Positions 43,106 to 50,881 of a stretch of DNA of 64,000 nucleotides are shown one piece after another (positions within the stretch are counted from its first letter, which is position 1; every line of letters begins with the position of its first letter). The stretch spans positions 124,001 through 188,000 of the forward strand of contig CACFBW010000001.1 in the NCBI GenBank assembly GCA_902564565.1, read 5' to 3'. The notes under the pieces are model-generated. The model saw only the letters and a list, made by a program, of their open reading frames with translations, searched no databases and had not been told where the DNA came from. The translations under genes were made by a program, and so were the position numbers. The DNA comes from an uncultured Pelagibacteraceae bacterium (GTDB taxonomy: Bacteria > Pseudomonadota > Alphaproteobacteria > Pelagibacterales > Pelagibacteraceae).

Positions 43106-44127
43106 ATCAATCCTCTGCTTTCTGGGAAATTAAACTTAATATTCATATTTTGAACTGCTTGGCCCGATCCTCCTTTTATCAAATTATCTATTGCAGATAA
43201 GATAATATACTTATTTTTATATCTAGTTTTACAAAGTGATATGTGACACTCATTGGTATTAATAACATCATTTGTGCTTATGTAACTATTAATTTTTTTA
43301 ACTTTAACAAATTGTTTTTTTTTAAAACTAGTTTTAAAAGCACTGTTTAACTTGTTAAAAGAAACTCCCTTTTTCGATTCAATATATATTGTGCTCAATA
43401 TTCCTTTAAACATTGGTGATAAGTGAGGGGTAAAAGTAATATTTAATTTTTTGTTCTTTGTGTATTTTTTTATTTCTTGCTCAATTTCAGAATTATGTCT
43501 ATGAAATCCAACGCCATATGCTTTGAGTGAATCATAAAGATTTTTTTTGGCATAAATTTTATGAACATTTCTTCCAGCTCCTGAATATCCTGACTTTGAA
43601 TCAGCTATTATATTTTCTAATTTAATCATATTTTTTTTAATTAGTGGAACTAATGGCAAAAGTATTGATGTTGGATAACACCCAGGACATGAAATTATTT
43701 CAAAATTTTTAATAATTTTACCTGTAAATTCAGGAAGTGAATAGATACTTTTTTTTATATTATTTGGAGCTCTATGTTTTTGTTTGTACCAATTTAAATA
43801 ACTTTTTGAACTGCTCAATCTAAAATCAGCCGCTATATCTATTAAAACATTTTTTGGTAATAAATTGTTTGATATATCTTGAGCTTCGCCATTTGGCAGT
43901 GCAGTGAAAACAACATCTACATCTTTAAGATAAGATTTTTTAAATTTAACTATTTTAGGTAATTTTTTAGAATTTAAAGATTTATCATAAAAGGAAATAT
44001 TTTTACCGACTGATGTATTCCCACATAAATATTTTATTATAATATTTTTGTGTTTATATAAAATTTTAACTAGTTCAATTCCAATGTAACCAGTAGATCC
44101 AGCAATTAATACATTAAGCTTAAGCAT
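43102..44127 (-). CDS. argC: N-acetyl-gamma-glutamyl-phosphate reductase
   Basis: Third step of arginine synthesis. It is 341 residues: NADP-binding 'LIAGSTGYIGIELVKIL' at the start and the catalytic Cys in 'ISCPGCYPTSILLPL' (about 145-150). 'DSKSGYSGAGRNVH' and the His in 'GFHRHNSEIEQEI' are also family markers, and 'HLSPMFKGILSTIYI' is typical. It follows rpsI with a gap of 33 bases, an arrangement (rplM-rpsI-argC) found in other Alphaproteobacteria. Confidence 0.96.
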   Translation of the reverse strand: MLKLNVLIAGSTGYIGIELVKILYKHKNIIIKYLCGNTSVGKNISFYDKSLNSKKLPKIVKFKKSYLKDVDVVFTALPNGEAQDISNNLLPKNVLIDIAADFRLSSSKSYLNWYKQKHRAPNNIKKSIYSLPEFTGKIIKNFEIISCPGCYPTSILLPLVPLIKKNMIKLENIIADSKSGYSGAGRNVHKIYAKKNLYDSLKAYGVGFHRHNSEIEQEIKKYTKNKKLNITFTPHLSPMFKGILSTIYIESKKGVSFNKLNSAFKTSFKKKQFVKVKKINSYISTNDVINTNECHISLCKTRYKNKYIILSAIDNLIKGGSGQAVQNMNIKFNFPESRGLI

Positions 44128-44160
44128 TTTTTATTATAACAGTTAATAGAGAAAAAAAAA

Positions 44161-44577
44161 TTATCTTTTAGAAAACTGAAAGCTTCTTCTAGCTTTCCTA
44201 TGACCATATTTTTTTCTCTCTACAGCCCTAGAGTCTCTCGTGGTTAGTTTTTCTTTTTTTAGAGTTGATTTTAGATTCGAATCAAATAATAACAATGCTT
44301 TTGAAATACCATGAACCATTGCACCTGCCTGCCCTGTATGTCCACCACCTTTAACACTGCATCTAACGTCATATACAGCAGATTGATTTATAATTTCAAA
44401 AGGTTTTAAAATTTGTGTTTGATGATTAGGTCTTTTAAAATAATCATTATAATTTTGACCATTAACCAAAATTTTTCCTGAACCTTTTTTTAACCATATT
44501 TTTGCTATAGATTTTTTTCTTCTACCAGTTGCATATTTGCTATCTTTGAAATCTTCTTTGATTGCTACTTCGTTCAT
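44161..44577 (-). CDS. rpsI: 30S ribosomal protein S9
   Basis: 138 residues. 'YATGRRKKSIAKIWLKKGSGKILVNGQNYNDYF', 'DVRCSVKGGGHTGQAGAMVHGISKAL' and the C-terminal 'KKYGHRKARRSFQFSKR' form the complete S9 pattern, including the terminal Lys-Arg that reaches the P-site tRNA. It has a 4-base spacing from rplM. Confidence 0.98.
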   Translation of the reverse strand: MNEVAIKEDFKDSKYATGRRKKSIAKIWLKKGSGKILVNGQNYNDYFKRPNHQTQILKPFEIINQSAVYDVRCSVKGGGHTGQAGAMVHGISKALLLFDSNLKSTLKKEKLTTRDSRAVERKKYGHRKARRSFQFSKR

Positions 44578-44581
44578 ATTT

Positions 44582-45040
44582 TTAATTTCGTACCAAATTC
44601 TTATTATTTAATTTCGATATATCTATTGTTATAGGTTTTTGAACTGAATGTGGATGATTTTCACCAGTATATATTTTTAGTTTTGTAAGTTGTTTTTTAC
44701 CTAGAGGTCCACCAGGCAACATTCTTTTTACAGCCAATTTTAAACTTTCGCTTGGTTTTTTAATGCTAAGTTTTTCAGGAGTAGTTTCCTTAATACCTCC
44801 TGGATGACCAGTGTGTCTATAATATTTTTTATTTTGAAATTTTTTACCTGTAAATTTAATTTGTTCGACATTCTTAACTACAACAAAATCTCCGTGGTCC
44901 ACATGTGGGCTGTAAGTGTTTTTGTTTTTCCCTCTAATAATCTTAGAAATAACTGTGGCAAGTCTGCCTACAACTGCATTTTTTGCATCTATTTCAAACC
45001 AATTACTTGATATGTCACTTTTTTTAACAAATTTTGTCAT
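44582..45040 (-). CDS. rplM: 50S ribosomal protein L13
   Basis: 152 residues. 'WFEIDAKNAVVGRLATVISKIIRGKNK' begins the family core, followed by 'HVDHGDFVVVKN', 'YYRHTGHPGGIKETT' and 'AVKRMLPGGPLGKKQLTKLKIYTG', all diagnostic. It is the first gene of the minus-strand rplM-rpsI-argC run. Its 5' flank is shared with the divergent metY leader (170 bases). Confidence 0.98.
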   Translation of the reverse strand: MTKFVKKSDISSNWFEIDAKNAVVGRLATVISKIIRGKNKNTYSPHVDHGDFVVVKNVEQIKFTGKKFQNKKYYRHTGHPGGIKETTPEKLSIKKPSESLKLAVKRMLPGGPLGKKQLTKLKIYTGENHPHSVQKPITIDISKLNNKNLVRN

Positions 45041-45210
45041 TGAGCAGGATTAATACTTTTTATTAATCAAAAGTCAATTATTAGGTTGTATAAAATTCTT
45101 TGAAATCAAAGATAATATAGGGCTTTTTAATAACTTGCACCTGATATTGATACTGTAATAAACTATAGTTACAAAAAAAATAATTAAGCGTTAAATAAGA
45201 AAGAGGGAAA

Positions 45211-46539
45211 ATGACAAAAACTATAAAAAATCCAGAAACTATTGCATTGCATGGCGGTGATTACAGGAGTGATCCCGCTACAACAGCGGTTGCTGTTCCT
45301 GTTTATAGAACAACATCTTATCAGTTTAAAGATACTGAAAATGCGGCCAATCTTTTTGCACTAAAAGAGTTTGGTAATATTTATACAAGAATAATGAATC
45401 CAACTAATGACGTATTGGAAAAAAGAGTTGCTGCACTTGAGGGCGGGCTTGCTTGTGTAACAGTCGGATCAGGCCAAGCTGCATCAACTTTTGCAATTAT
45501 GAACTTATGTCAATCTGGAGATAACTTTGTAAGTTCGACCGATCTATATGGTGGAACGGTTAACTTGTTTACTCATACATTAAAAAAATTGGGTATTGAG
45601 TGCAGGTATGCTGACCCATCTGATCCAAAAAACTTTGAGAAATTAATTGATGAAAAAACTAGAGCATTTTATGCAGAAACATTGCCTAATCCTTATTTAA
45701 GGGTTTTTCCAATTCAAGAAGTTGCTGATATAGGTAAAAAACACAATATACCTTTAATTATGGATAACACAGCATCACCGGTAATTTGTAAACCAATTGA
45801 ACATGGGGCGGCTGTAGTTGTCCATTCATTAACAAAATTCATTGGTGGACATGGAACGGTAATTGGAGGCTGTTTAGTTGATGGCGGTAATTTTGATTGG
45901 ACTGCTAATCCTAAAAGACATCCCAATTTTAATGAACCTGACGCAAGTTATGGTGGTGCTGTTTGGGGACAGGTAGTTCCACAGTTAACTGGCGCAAATG
46001 TTGCTTTTGCAGTAAGAGCTAGAGTTTGTTTGCTTAGAGATCTAGGTGCACCATTAGCTCCTGATAATGCTTGGGGTATTATACAAGGTTTAGAAACTGC
46101 TCCACTTAGAATGAAACAACATTGTTCAAATGCAGAAAAAGTTGTTGAGTTTTTAAACAAACATAAAAATGTTGAAAGAGTTATATACCCTACTCTTCAT
46201 AAAGGAGAAATTGCTGCTAGATCTAAAAAATACCTTAAAGGTGGTAACGGTGCTCTAGTTGGTATTGAGGTAAAAGGTGGTGTAGAAGCTGGTAAAAAGT
46301 TTATAGAATCTTTAAAGATGTTTTACCATGTGGCAAACATAGGTGATGCTAGAAGTTTAGCAATTCATCCGGCTACGACAACTCATAGTCAATTAACACA
46401 AGAAGAACTATTAGCAGCCGGTGTAACACCAGGCTATGTTCGTTTATCTATAGGAATAGAACATCCAGATGATATTATTGAAGACTTAAATCAAGCATTA
46501 ACATCTTCTGGTAAACCTAGTCTTAAAGCTGTAAGTTAG
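45211..46539 (+). CDS. metY: O-acetylhomoserine sulfhydrylase-type PLP enzyme
   Basis: 442 residues of the Cys/Met metabolism PLP family. 'PETIALHGGDYRSDPATTAVAVPVYRTTSYQF' and 'YTRIMNPTNDVLEKRVAALEGG' are MetY-like. The Schiff-base Lys is in 'VVHSLTKFIGGHGTVIGG', and 'SLAIHPATTTHSQLT' closes. It makes homocysteine directly from O-acetylhomoserine and sulfide. A GAGGG ribosome-binding site precedes the ATG by 4 bases. The 170-base leader contains possible small stems but no riboswitch I could confirm. Its 3' end overlaps the convergent ctaA end by 17 bases. Confidence 0.93.
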   Translation: MTKTIKNPETIALHGGDYRSDPATTAVAVPVYRTTSYQFKDTENAANLFALKEFGNIYTRIMNPTNDVLEKRVAALEGGLACVTVGSGQAASTFAIMNLCQSGDNFVSSTDLYGGTVNLFTHTLKKLGIECRYADPSDPKNFEKLIDEKTRAFYAETLPNPYLRVFPIQEVADIGKKHNIPLIMDNTASPVICKPIEHGAAVVVHSLTKFIGGHGTVIGGCLVDGGNFDWTANPKRHPNFNEPDASYGGAVWGQVVPQLTGANVAFAVRARVCLLRDLGAPLAPDNAWGIIQGLETAPLRMKQHCSNAEKVVEFLNKHKNVERVIYPTLHKGEIAARSKKYLKGGNGALVGIEVKGGVEAGKKFIESLKMFYHVANIGDARSLAIHPATTTHSQLTQEELLAAGVTPGYVRLSIGIEHPDDIIEDLNQALTSSGKPSLKAVS

Positions 46540-47548
46540 ATTTTGAATTTAAATATAAAAAATATATACAAGAACTAACTAAAAATATTGAAGTAATTTG
46601 GTGCATAGATGCTAAAACAATCTGTGCACCGTTCAATAACGTAAGAACTCCTAATACTATTTGTAAAATAAGCAAAAAACCAATTAAGTTGATTGATAAA
46701 TAGAATTTGTTCAATTTTCTAAAATAAATAATGCAAAGAATATAAATATAAAAAAACAATATTAAATAAGCTAAATTTCTATGAATAAATTGGACAAGCG
46801 AAGGGTCATTAAAAACACTAATCTTAAATAAATTTTCAATCAAATTATCATCTGGAAAATACGTTGAGCCCATTAAAGGCCAAGAATTATAAATTTTCCC
46901 AGCATCCATTCCAGAAACAAAAGCGCCCACTGAAATTTGTAAAAAAATTAAAAACAAAAAAATAGATGGTAAAATTGAATTAATTTTTTGATTAATGGAT
47001 TTTAAATATTTGAGATTTAAATAATTCCAAAAAATTAAAGATAGAATTACAAAAGCTAATAATAAATGAACGCTTAATCTATAATGACTTACATCAACTC
47101 TATCAACTAATCCACTTGAAACCATATACCAACCAATAAAACCTTGAAAACATATAAGAAAAAAAATTATGTATAAATTTATTATTTTAGAAAGTTGCAC
47201 TTTAAAAGAAAAATACAAAAGTGGCACAAGGTATAAAATGCCAATCAAGCGACCAAAAAATCTATGAAACCATTCCCACCAAAATATAACTTTGAATTCA
47301 TTTAAATTCATCGAGTTGTTTTGCAACATAAATTCGGGTATTTGCTTATATAAATTAAAATAATTTTGCCATTCTGTTTCAGTAAACGGAGGTAAAACTC
47401 CTGAAAATAACTGCCATTTAGTAATAGATAGACCTGAATCAGTAAGTCTAGTTAAGCCACCAATAATTATCATAAATGTAATTAGCCAAAACATTAAAAA
47501 AAGCCAATTGGATAATTTATTTTTTAACTGTTTATTCTCTATATACAT
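46523..47548 (-). CDS. ctaA: Haem A synthase (CtaA/COX15)
   Basis: 341-residue, eight-span membrane enzyme that oxidises haem O to haem A for aa3-type cytochrome oxidase. 'GGLTRLTDSGLSITKWQLFSGVLPP' and 'FWWEWFHRFFGRLIG' (haem His) define the type 2/COX15 form. 'DVSHYRLSVHLLLA', 'GAFVSGMDAGKIYNSWPLMG' and 'FIHRNLAYLI' add the remaining His ligands. I choose the ATG at 47548. The upstream in-frame extension to 47653 runs over the divergent chorismate mutase start and adds Phe-rich residues foreign to the family. Confidence 0.94.
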   Translation of the reverse strand: MYIENKQLKNKLSNWLFLMFWLITFMIIIGGLTRLTDSGLSITKWQLFSGVLPPFTETEWQNYFNLYKQIPEFMLQNNSMNLNEFKVIFWWEWFHRFFGRLIGILYLVPLLYFSFKVQLSKIINLYIIFFLICFQGFIGWYMVSSGLVDRVDVSHYRLSVHLLLAFVILSLIFWNYLNLKYLKSINQKINSILPSIFLFLIFLQISVGAFVSGMDAGKIYNSWPLMGSTYFPDDNLIENLFKISVFNDPSLVQFIHRNLAYLILFFYIYILCIIYFRKLNKFYLSINLIGFLLILQIVLGVLTLLNGAQIVLASMHQITSIFLVSSCIYFLYLNSKSNLQL

Positions 47549-47591
47549 AAGATTATAAATATAATAATTATACATTAATCCAATTGAAAAA

Positions 47592-47882
47592 ATGTCGCCA
47601 GAAAAAGAAAAAAAATTAAAGAAATTAAGAAAGCAATTAGATAATCTTGACAATTCCTTTATAAGATTACTTAAAAAAAGAACAAATTTAGTTAATCAAG
47701 TCCTAAAATTAAAAGATTATAAAAATCAAATTATAGACAAGAAAAGAATTAAAATAATCTTAAATCGAATTAAAAAAAAATCTATTAAAAATAATATTGA
47801 TCCAAAAATTACAAATAGAATTTGGAAAAATATGATTTGGTCATATATTAATTACGAAAAAAGAAATTTCAAAAAAAAATAA
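47592..47882 (+). CDS. Chorismate mutase, AroQ class (stand-alone)
   Basis: 96 residues, an all-helical AroQ domain: 'LKKLRKQLDNLDNSFIRLLKKRTNLVNQVLKLKDYKNQ' carries the Arg/Lys that bind chorismate, and 'IDKKRIKIILNRIKKKS' follows. It converts chorismate to prephenate for Phe/Tyr. It is divergent from ctaA and converges tail-to-tail with rpmG, with no spare bases. Lys replaces many polar residues, in line with the AT-rich codon bias. Confidence 0.88.
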   Translation: MSPEKEKKLKKLRKQLDNLDNSFIRLLKKRTNLVNQVLKLKDYKNQIIDKKRIKIILNRIKKKSIKNNIDPKITNRIWKNMIWSYINYEKRNFKKK

Positions 47883-48074
47883 TTACTTACTATGCGGCGG
47901 TAGCTTCTTTTCAACAAAAACTTCATGTTTTCTTGTTGACGGATTATATTTCTTAGCTTTTAATTTGATTTTTGCTTTTTCACCACCAGCAGGTTTTTTT
48001 ACATAGTAAAAAAAAGGACTATCAGGTTTTGATTCTGGTACAAGACGAACTTTTACGTGAGTTTTTTTTGCCAT
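47883..48074 (-). CDS. rpmG: 50S ribosomal protein L33
   Basis: 63 residues: 'MAKKTHVKVRLVPES', 'FFYYVKKPAGG' and 'LKAKKYNPSTRKHEVFVEKKL' match the Cys-free (zinc-independent) L33 of Gram-negatives, with a short C-terminal 'PPHSK' extension. It stands next to the MerR-like gene with a 1-base gap. Confidence 0.92.
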   Translation of the reverse strand: MAKKTHVKVRLVPESKPDSPFFYYVKKPAGGEKAKIKLKAKKYNPSTRKHEVFVEKKLPPHSK

Positions 48075-48075
48075 A

Positions 48076-48453
48076 TTATTTTAACTTTTTTAGTTCTTTA
48101 GCTAAATCGAGTATCTTTCTAAGTTTAGTTTTAATTTTTAAATTGTCACCACTTATAGAACGATTTTTACTTTCGTCAAGATTTAAAGATTGATTGTCAT
48201 TCAATAGTTTTTTTACACCATTTATAGTCATACCTTGTTCTTTAAGTAAGTATTGGACTTTCTTTAATACAGAAATAGTTTTTGGATCATAGTACCTTCT
48301 TTTTCCAGTCAAAATTTTAGGCTTAATTTGTTTAAATTCCTTTTCCCAAAATCTAATTGTATGAGTGTTTAAAGTTCCATTTTTTTTATTCACTAGATTT
48401 AATAATTTAGCAACTTCGCCTATAGATTTATATGCACTTTCAGATTTAGTCAT
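48076..48453 (-). CDS. MerR-family transcriptional regulator
   Basis: 125 residues. The winged-helix DNA-binding part contains 'YKSIGEVAKLLN', 'TIRFWEKEFKQIKPK', 'GKRRYYDPKTISVLKKVQYLLKEQGMTINGVKKLL', the RRYY-type signature. No effector Cys cluster follows, so the ligand is not metal-thiolate. In Alphaproteobacteria this gene sits after plsX-fabH-ihfA. It overlaps the ihfA-like gene by 8 bases. Target genes unknown. Confidence 0.9.
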   Translation of the reverse strand: MTKSESAYKSIGEVAKLLNLVNKKNGTLNTHTIRFWEKEFKQIKPKILTGKRRYYDPKTISVLKKVQYLLKEQGMTINGVKKLLNDNQSLNLDESKNRSISGDNLKIKTKLRKILDLAKELKKLK

Positions 48454-48745
48454 TTAAATTTGCATTTAAGGTTTTTTTTAGCTGTTTAGAAGGTTTAAAT
48501 AAAACTACTTTTCTGCTTGAAATTATTTTTGATTCTTTTGTTTTTGGGTTTCTGCCAACTCTTTCTTTCTTTTCTCTTATTAAAAATGTTCCAAAATTAG
48601 AAATTTTAACTATTTTTTTCTTAATTAAATTTTCCATCAATGTATTTAATATATCTTCTAATAAATTCTCAGATATCTTTTTTGAAAAACCAATCTGCAT
48701 ATAGACAGCATTGACAATATCTTTTTTGGTTAAATTAATTCTCAT
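48446..48745 (-). CDS. ihfA: Integration host factor alpha-like HU/IHF protein
   Basis: 99 residues of the DNA-bending family. 'LTKKDIVNAVYMQIGFSKKISENLLEDILNTL' is the dimer helix, 'IVKISNFGTFLIREKKERVGRNPKTKE' the beta-arm with the Pro that intercalates, and 'VVLFKPSKQLKKTLN' the tail. Genomic context (plsX side, MerR side) favours IhfA over HU or IhfB. It abuts plsX with a 1-base gap; fabH, expected between them, is absent. Confidence 0.9.
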   Translation of the reverse strand: MRINLTKKDIVNAVYMQIGFSKKISENLLEDILNTLMENLIKKKIVKISNFGTFLIREKKERVGRNPKTKESKIISSRKVVLFKPSKQLKKTLNANLND

Positions 48746-48746
48746 T

Positions 48747-49751
48747 TTAACCTATATTTTTTTTAATTTTTTCTATTAAATTACCTTTTACTATTCTTTC
48801 ACATACACTTAAAGAGTTAGAAAAACCAATATAATCTGTTCCACCGTGACTTTTAACAACGGGAGAATCAAGACCTATAAAAATAGCACCATTGTAGAGT
48901 CTTGGATCTAATCTTTTTTTAAATTTTCTTAAATTAGTAATATTAATTAATGAAGAAATTTTACCAAGAATAGAATTGGTCATTGTTTTTTTTAATTCAC
49001 TTGTTATAAAATTTGCAGTACCTTCTGCAGTTTTTAAAGCTATATTTCCAGTAAAACCGTCAGCTACTATAACGTTTACTTCACCATCCATCAAATGACT
49101 ACCTTCGATAAAACCTTTAAATTGAAAATCCTCATTTTTTATTTGATTTAATTTTTGATAAGTTTGCTTGATAATTTCGTTACCCTTTACTTCTTCAGAA
49201 CCTATATTAAGTAAAGCTACTCTAGGGCTAGACTCAGGATACAGTGATTTTAATAAAGATGAACCCATAATTGAAAAATCAATAAGATTTTTATCACTAC
49301 ATTCAATGTTGGCACCGAGATCTAAAACAACACTCATGCCTCTTTTACTTGGCCATAATCCTGATAAAGCAGGCTTATCAATATTTTCAATCATTTTTAA
49401 ATTTAATTTTGCAATAACTAAGAGTGCTCCTGTGTTACCCGCCGAAATTACTATGTCAGATTTTTTTTCTTTAACACTTTCTACAGCAAGCCACATACTT
49501 GTAGTTTTTCCTCTTTTAACAGCAGCAAGAGGAGAGTCTTCACCTAAAACTTTTTCGGAAGTATGATGAATTTCAAAATTTTTAGAATTAAAATTTTTTG
49601 GTATATATTTCTGAATTTCATTCTTATTACCAAAAATTCTATAAAAAATATTATTATTTTTTTTATAGTGATGGTTAATCCCATTTATAACTTTAGCTGG
49701 TGAACCATCTCCTCCCATTGCATCTATTGCAATTGTTATTAAATTATTCAT
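48747..49751 (-). CDS. plsX: Phosphate acyltransferase PlsX
   Basis: 334 residues making acyl-phosphate from acyl-ACP for phospholipid synthesis. 'IAIDAMGGDGSP' at the start, 'HTSEKVLGEDSPLAAVKRGKTTSMWLAV', 'VISAGNTGALLV', 'LDLGANIECSDKN' and 'VIVADGFTGNIALKTAEGTANF' are diagnostic. It lies 18 bases downstream of rpmF in the usual rpmF-plsX pair; its expected neighbour fabH is missing here. Confidence 0.96.
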   Translation of the reverse strand: MNNLITIAIDAMGGDGSPAKVINGINHHYKKNNNIFYRIFGNKNEIQKYIPKNFNSKNFEIHHTSEKVLGEDSPLAAVKRGKTTSMWLAVESVKEKKSDIVISAGNTGALLVIAKLNLKMIENIDKPALSGLWPSKRGMSVVLDLGANIECSDKNLIDFSIMGSSLLKSLYPESSPRVALLNIGSEEVKGNEIIKQTYQKLNQIKNEDFQFKGFIEGSHLMDGEVNVIVADGFTGNIALKTAEGTANFITSELKKTMTNSILGKISSLINITNLRKFKKRLDPRLYNGAIFIGLDSPVVKSHGGTDYIGFSNSLSVCERIVKGNLIEKIKKNIG

Positions 49752-49769
49752 TAAAAAATTAATAGATTC

Positions 49770-49949
49770 TTAATCCTTTGGATCTAAAATTTGCTTACCT
49801 TTATACATTCCTGTCTTCATATCAATATGATGTGACAATCTATATTCGCCAGATTTCTTATCTTCAACAACATTTTTTGCTGAAAACTTTATATGAGATC
49901 TCCTTTTTCCTGATCTTGAAGGGGTAGTTTTTCGTTTTGGTACAGCCAT
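49770..49949 (-). CDS. rpmF: 50S ribosomal protein L32
   Basis: 59 residues: starts '[19 protein letters not shown]' and ends '[13 protein letters not shown]', which is the L32 pattern without zinc cysteines. The frame is intact on the minus strand from the ATG at 49949 to the TAA at 49770. It lies 2 bases after the bc1-chaperone gene and just before plsX. Confidence 0.95.
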   Translation of the reverse strand: MAVPKRKTTPSRSGKRRSHIKFSAKNVVEDKKSGEYRLSHHIDMKTGMYKGKQILDPKD

Positions 49950-49951
49950 AA

Positions 49952-50419
49952 CTATATTTTTGGTTTAATTACACTTTTTATGTAAAAATTTAAAGTATTA
50001 TTTTTTAATTCTACACTATATTGGTCAAAATATACAATTAAATCATCATTATTGGGAATATTTAATAAAGATGTAATTACATTACTTTTTTGATTATTAT
50101 TTATTGAATTCCAATTTTCAATTTTATTTATAATAGTATGAAACAGGTTAATATAATCTTTCATTTTTTTATTTATTGTAACATCACCATAACCTATTTC
50201 TCGTATGCTTAATTCAAGTTGTTTGAATATATAATCATATATATCTTGGAGAATATTTTTGTCATTATTTTTGAAAATTTTTAAAAAAAAGGCAAAATGT
50301 AGAAGAAAAAATAACAATCTATCAGAAAAGGTATCTTGCGAATTAAAATTCTTATATAGTTCTTTATTTCTAGTTAAATTGACTAAATTATTGTAAATAT
50401 TAATATATTTATCGTTCAT
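49952..50419 (-). CDS. Ubiquinol-cytochrome c chaperone family protein (CBP3-like)
   Basis: 155 residues. The family signature is '[25 protein letters not shown]' (relatives: RElGvGDmsVgkrmk). The related yeast Cbp3 helps assemble cytochrome b of complex III. The protein appears short and the N-terminal part ('[15 protein letters not shown]') is unusually aromatic. In Alphaproteobacteria the gene lies next to rpmF and a divergent BamE-like gene, exactly as here. Start codons of this gene and the bamE-like gene overlap by 2 bases on opposite strands. Confidence 0.8.
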   Translation of the reverse strand: MNDKYINIYNNLVNLTRNKELYKNFNSQDTFSDRLLFFLLHFAFFLKIFKNNDKNILQDIYDYIFKQLELSIREIGYGDVTINKKMKDYINLFHTIINKIENWNSINNNQKSNVITSLLNIPNNDDLIVYFDQYSVELKNNTLNFYIKSVIKPKI

Positions 50420-50879
50420 GAATAAAAAAATTTTTATTATATTGCTAATATTTATTTCAAATTGTAGTTTAAATAAAGTTATTAAACATCATGGTGTACA
50501 TTTTTTAGAAAGTAAACAGGAAAAGTTAATTTTAAATTTAAGTAATAAAAATGATATTTTGACTAATTTAGGCCCTCCTTCTACAGAAAGTACTTTTAAT
50601 AATGATATTTGGATCTACATAGAACGTAAAGAAACAAAAACATCAATGACAACACTTGGTAGAAAAAAACTCTTAGTAAACAATGTTTTAATACTTGAGA
50701 TTAATGATATTGGAATTTTAGTTGATAAAAAATTCCTTAATATAGATGACATGAATAAAATTAATTTTTCTGAAAAAGAAACAAATGTTCTTAGCTCAAA
50801 AGAAAGTTTTATTTATGAATTTCTTTCAAGTCTTAGACAAAAAATTAATGATCCTTTAGGTACAAAAAAAATTGAATAA
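50418..50879 (+). CDS. bamE: BamE/SmpA/OmlA-family outer-membrane lipoprotein
   Basis: 153 residues. An N-terminal lipoprotein signal ('IILLIFISNCS', Cys16) precedes the SmpA/OmlA fold: 'HHGVHFLESKQEKLIL' and 'NKNDILTNLGPPSTESTFNNDIWIYIERK'. BamE helps the BAM complex insert barrels. It is divergent from the bc1-chaperone gene, sharing bases at the starts, and converges with hppA. The C-terminal ~40 residues are not part of the core family. Confidence 0.82.
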   Translation: MNKKIFIILLIFISNCSLNKVIKHHGVHFLESKQEKLILNLSNKNDILTNLGPPSTESTFNNDIWIYIERKETKTSMTTLGRKKLLVNNVLILEINDIGILVDKKFLNIDDMNKINFSEKETNVLSSKESFIYEFLSSLRQKINDPLGTKKIE

Positions 50880-50881
50880 TT

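Noticed and set aside
45041-45210. SAM riboswitch annotated as a feature
   Set aside because: The conserved core of SAM-II or SAM-V could not be recognised by eye, so it is listed only as a point to check.
47549-47653. Longer N-terminus for haem A synthase
   Set aside because: The extension overlaps the divergent chorismate mutase start and is Phe-rich without family support; the ATG at 47548 gives the normal CtaA start.
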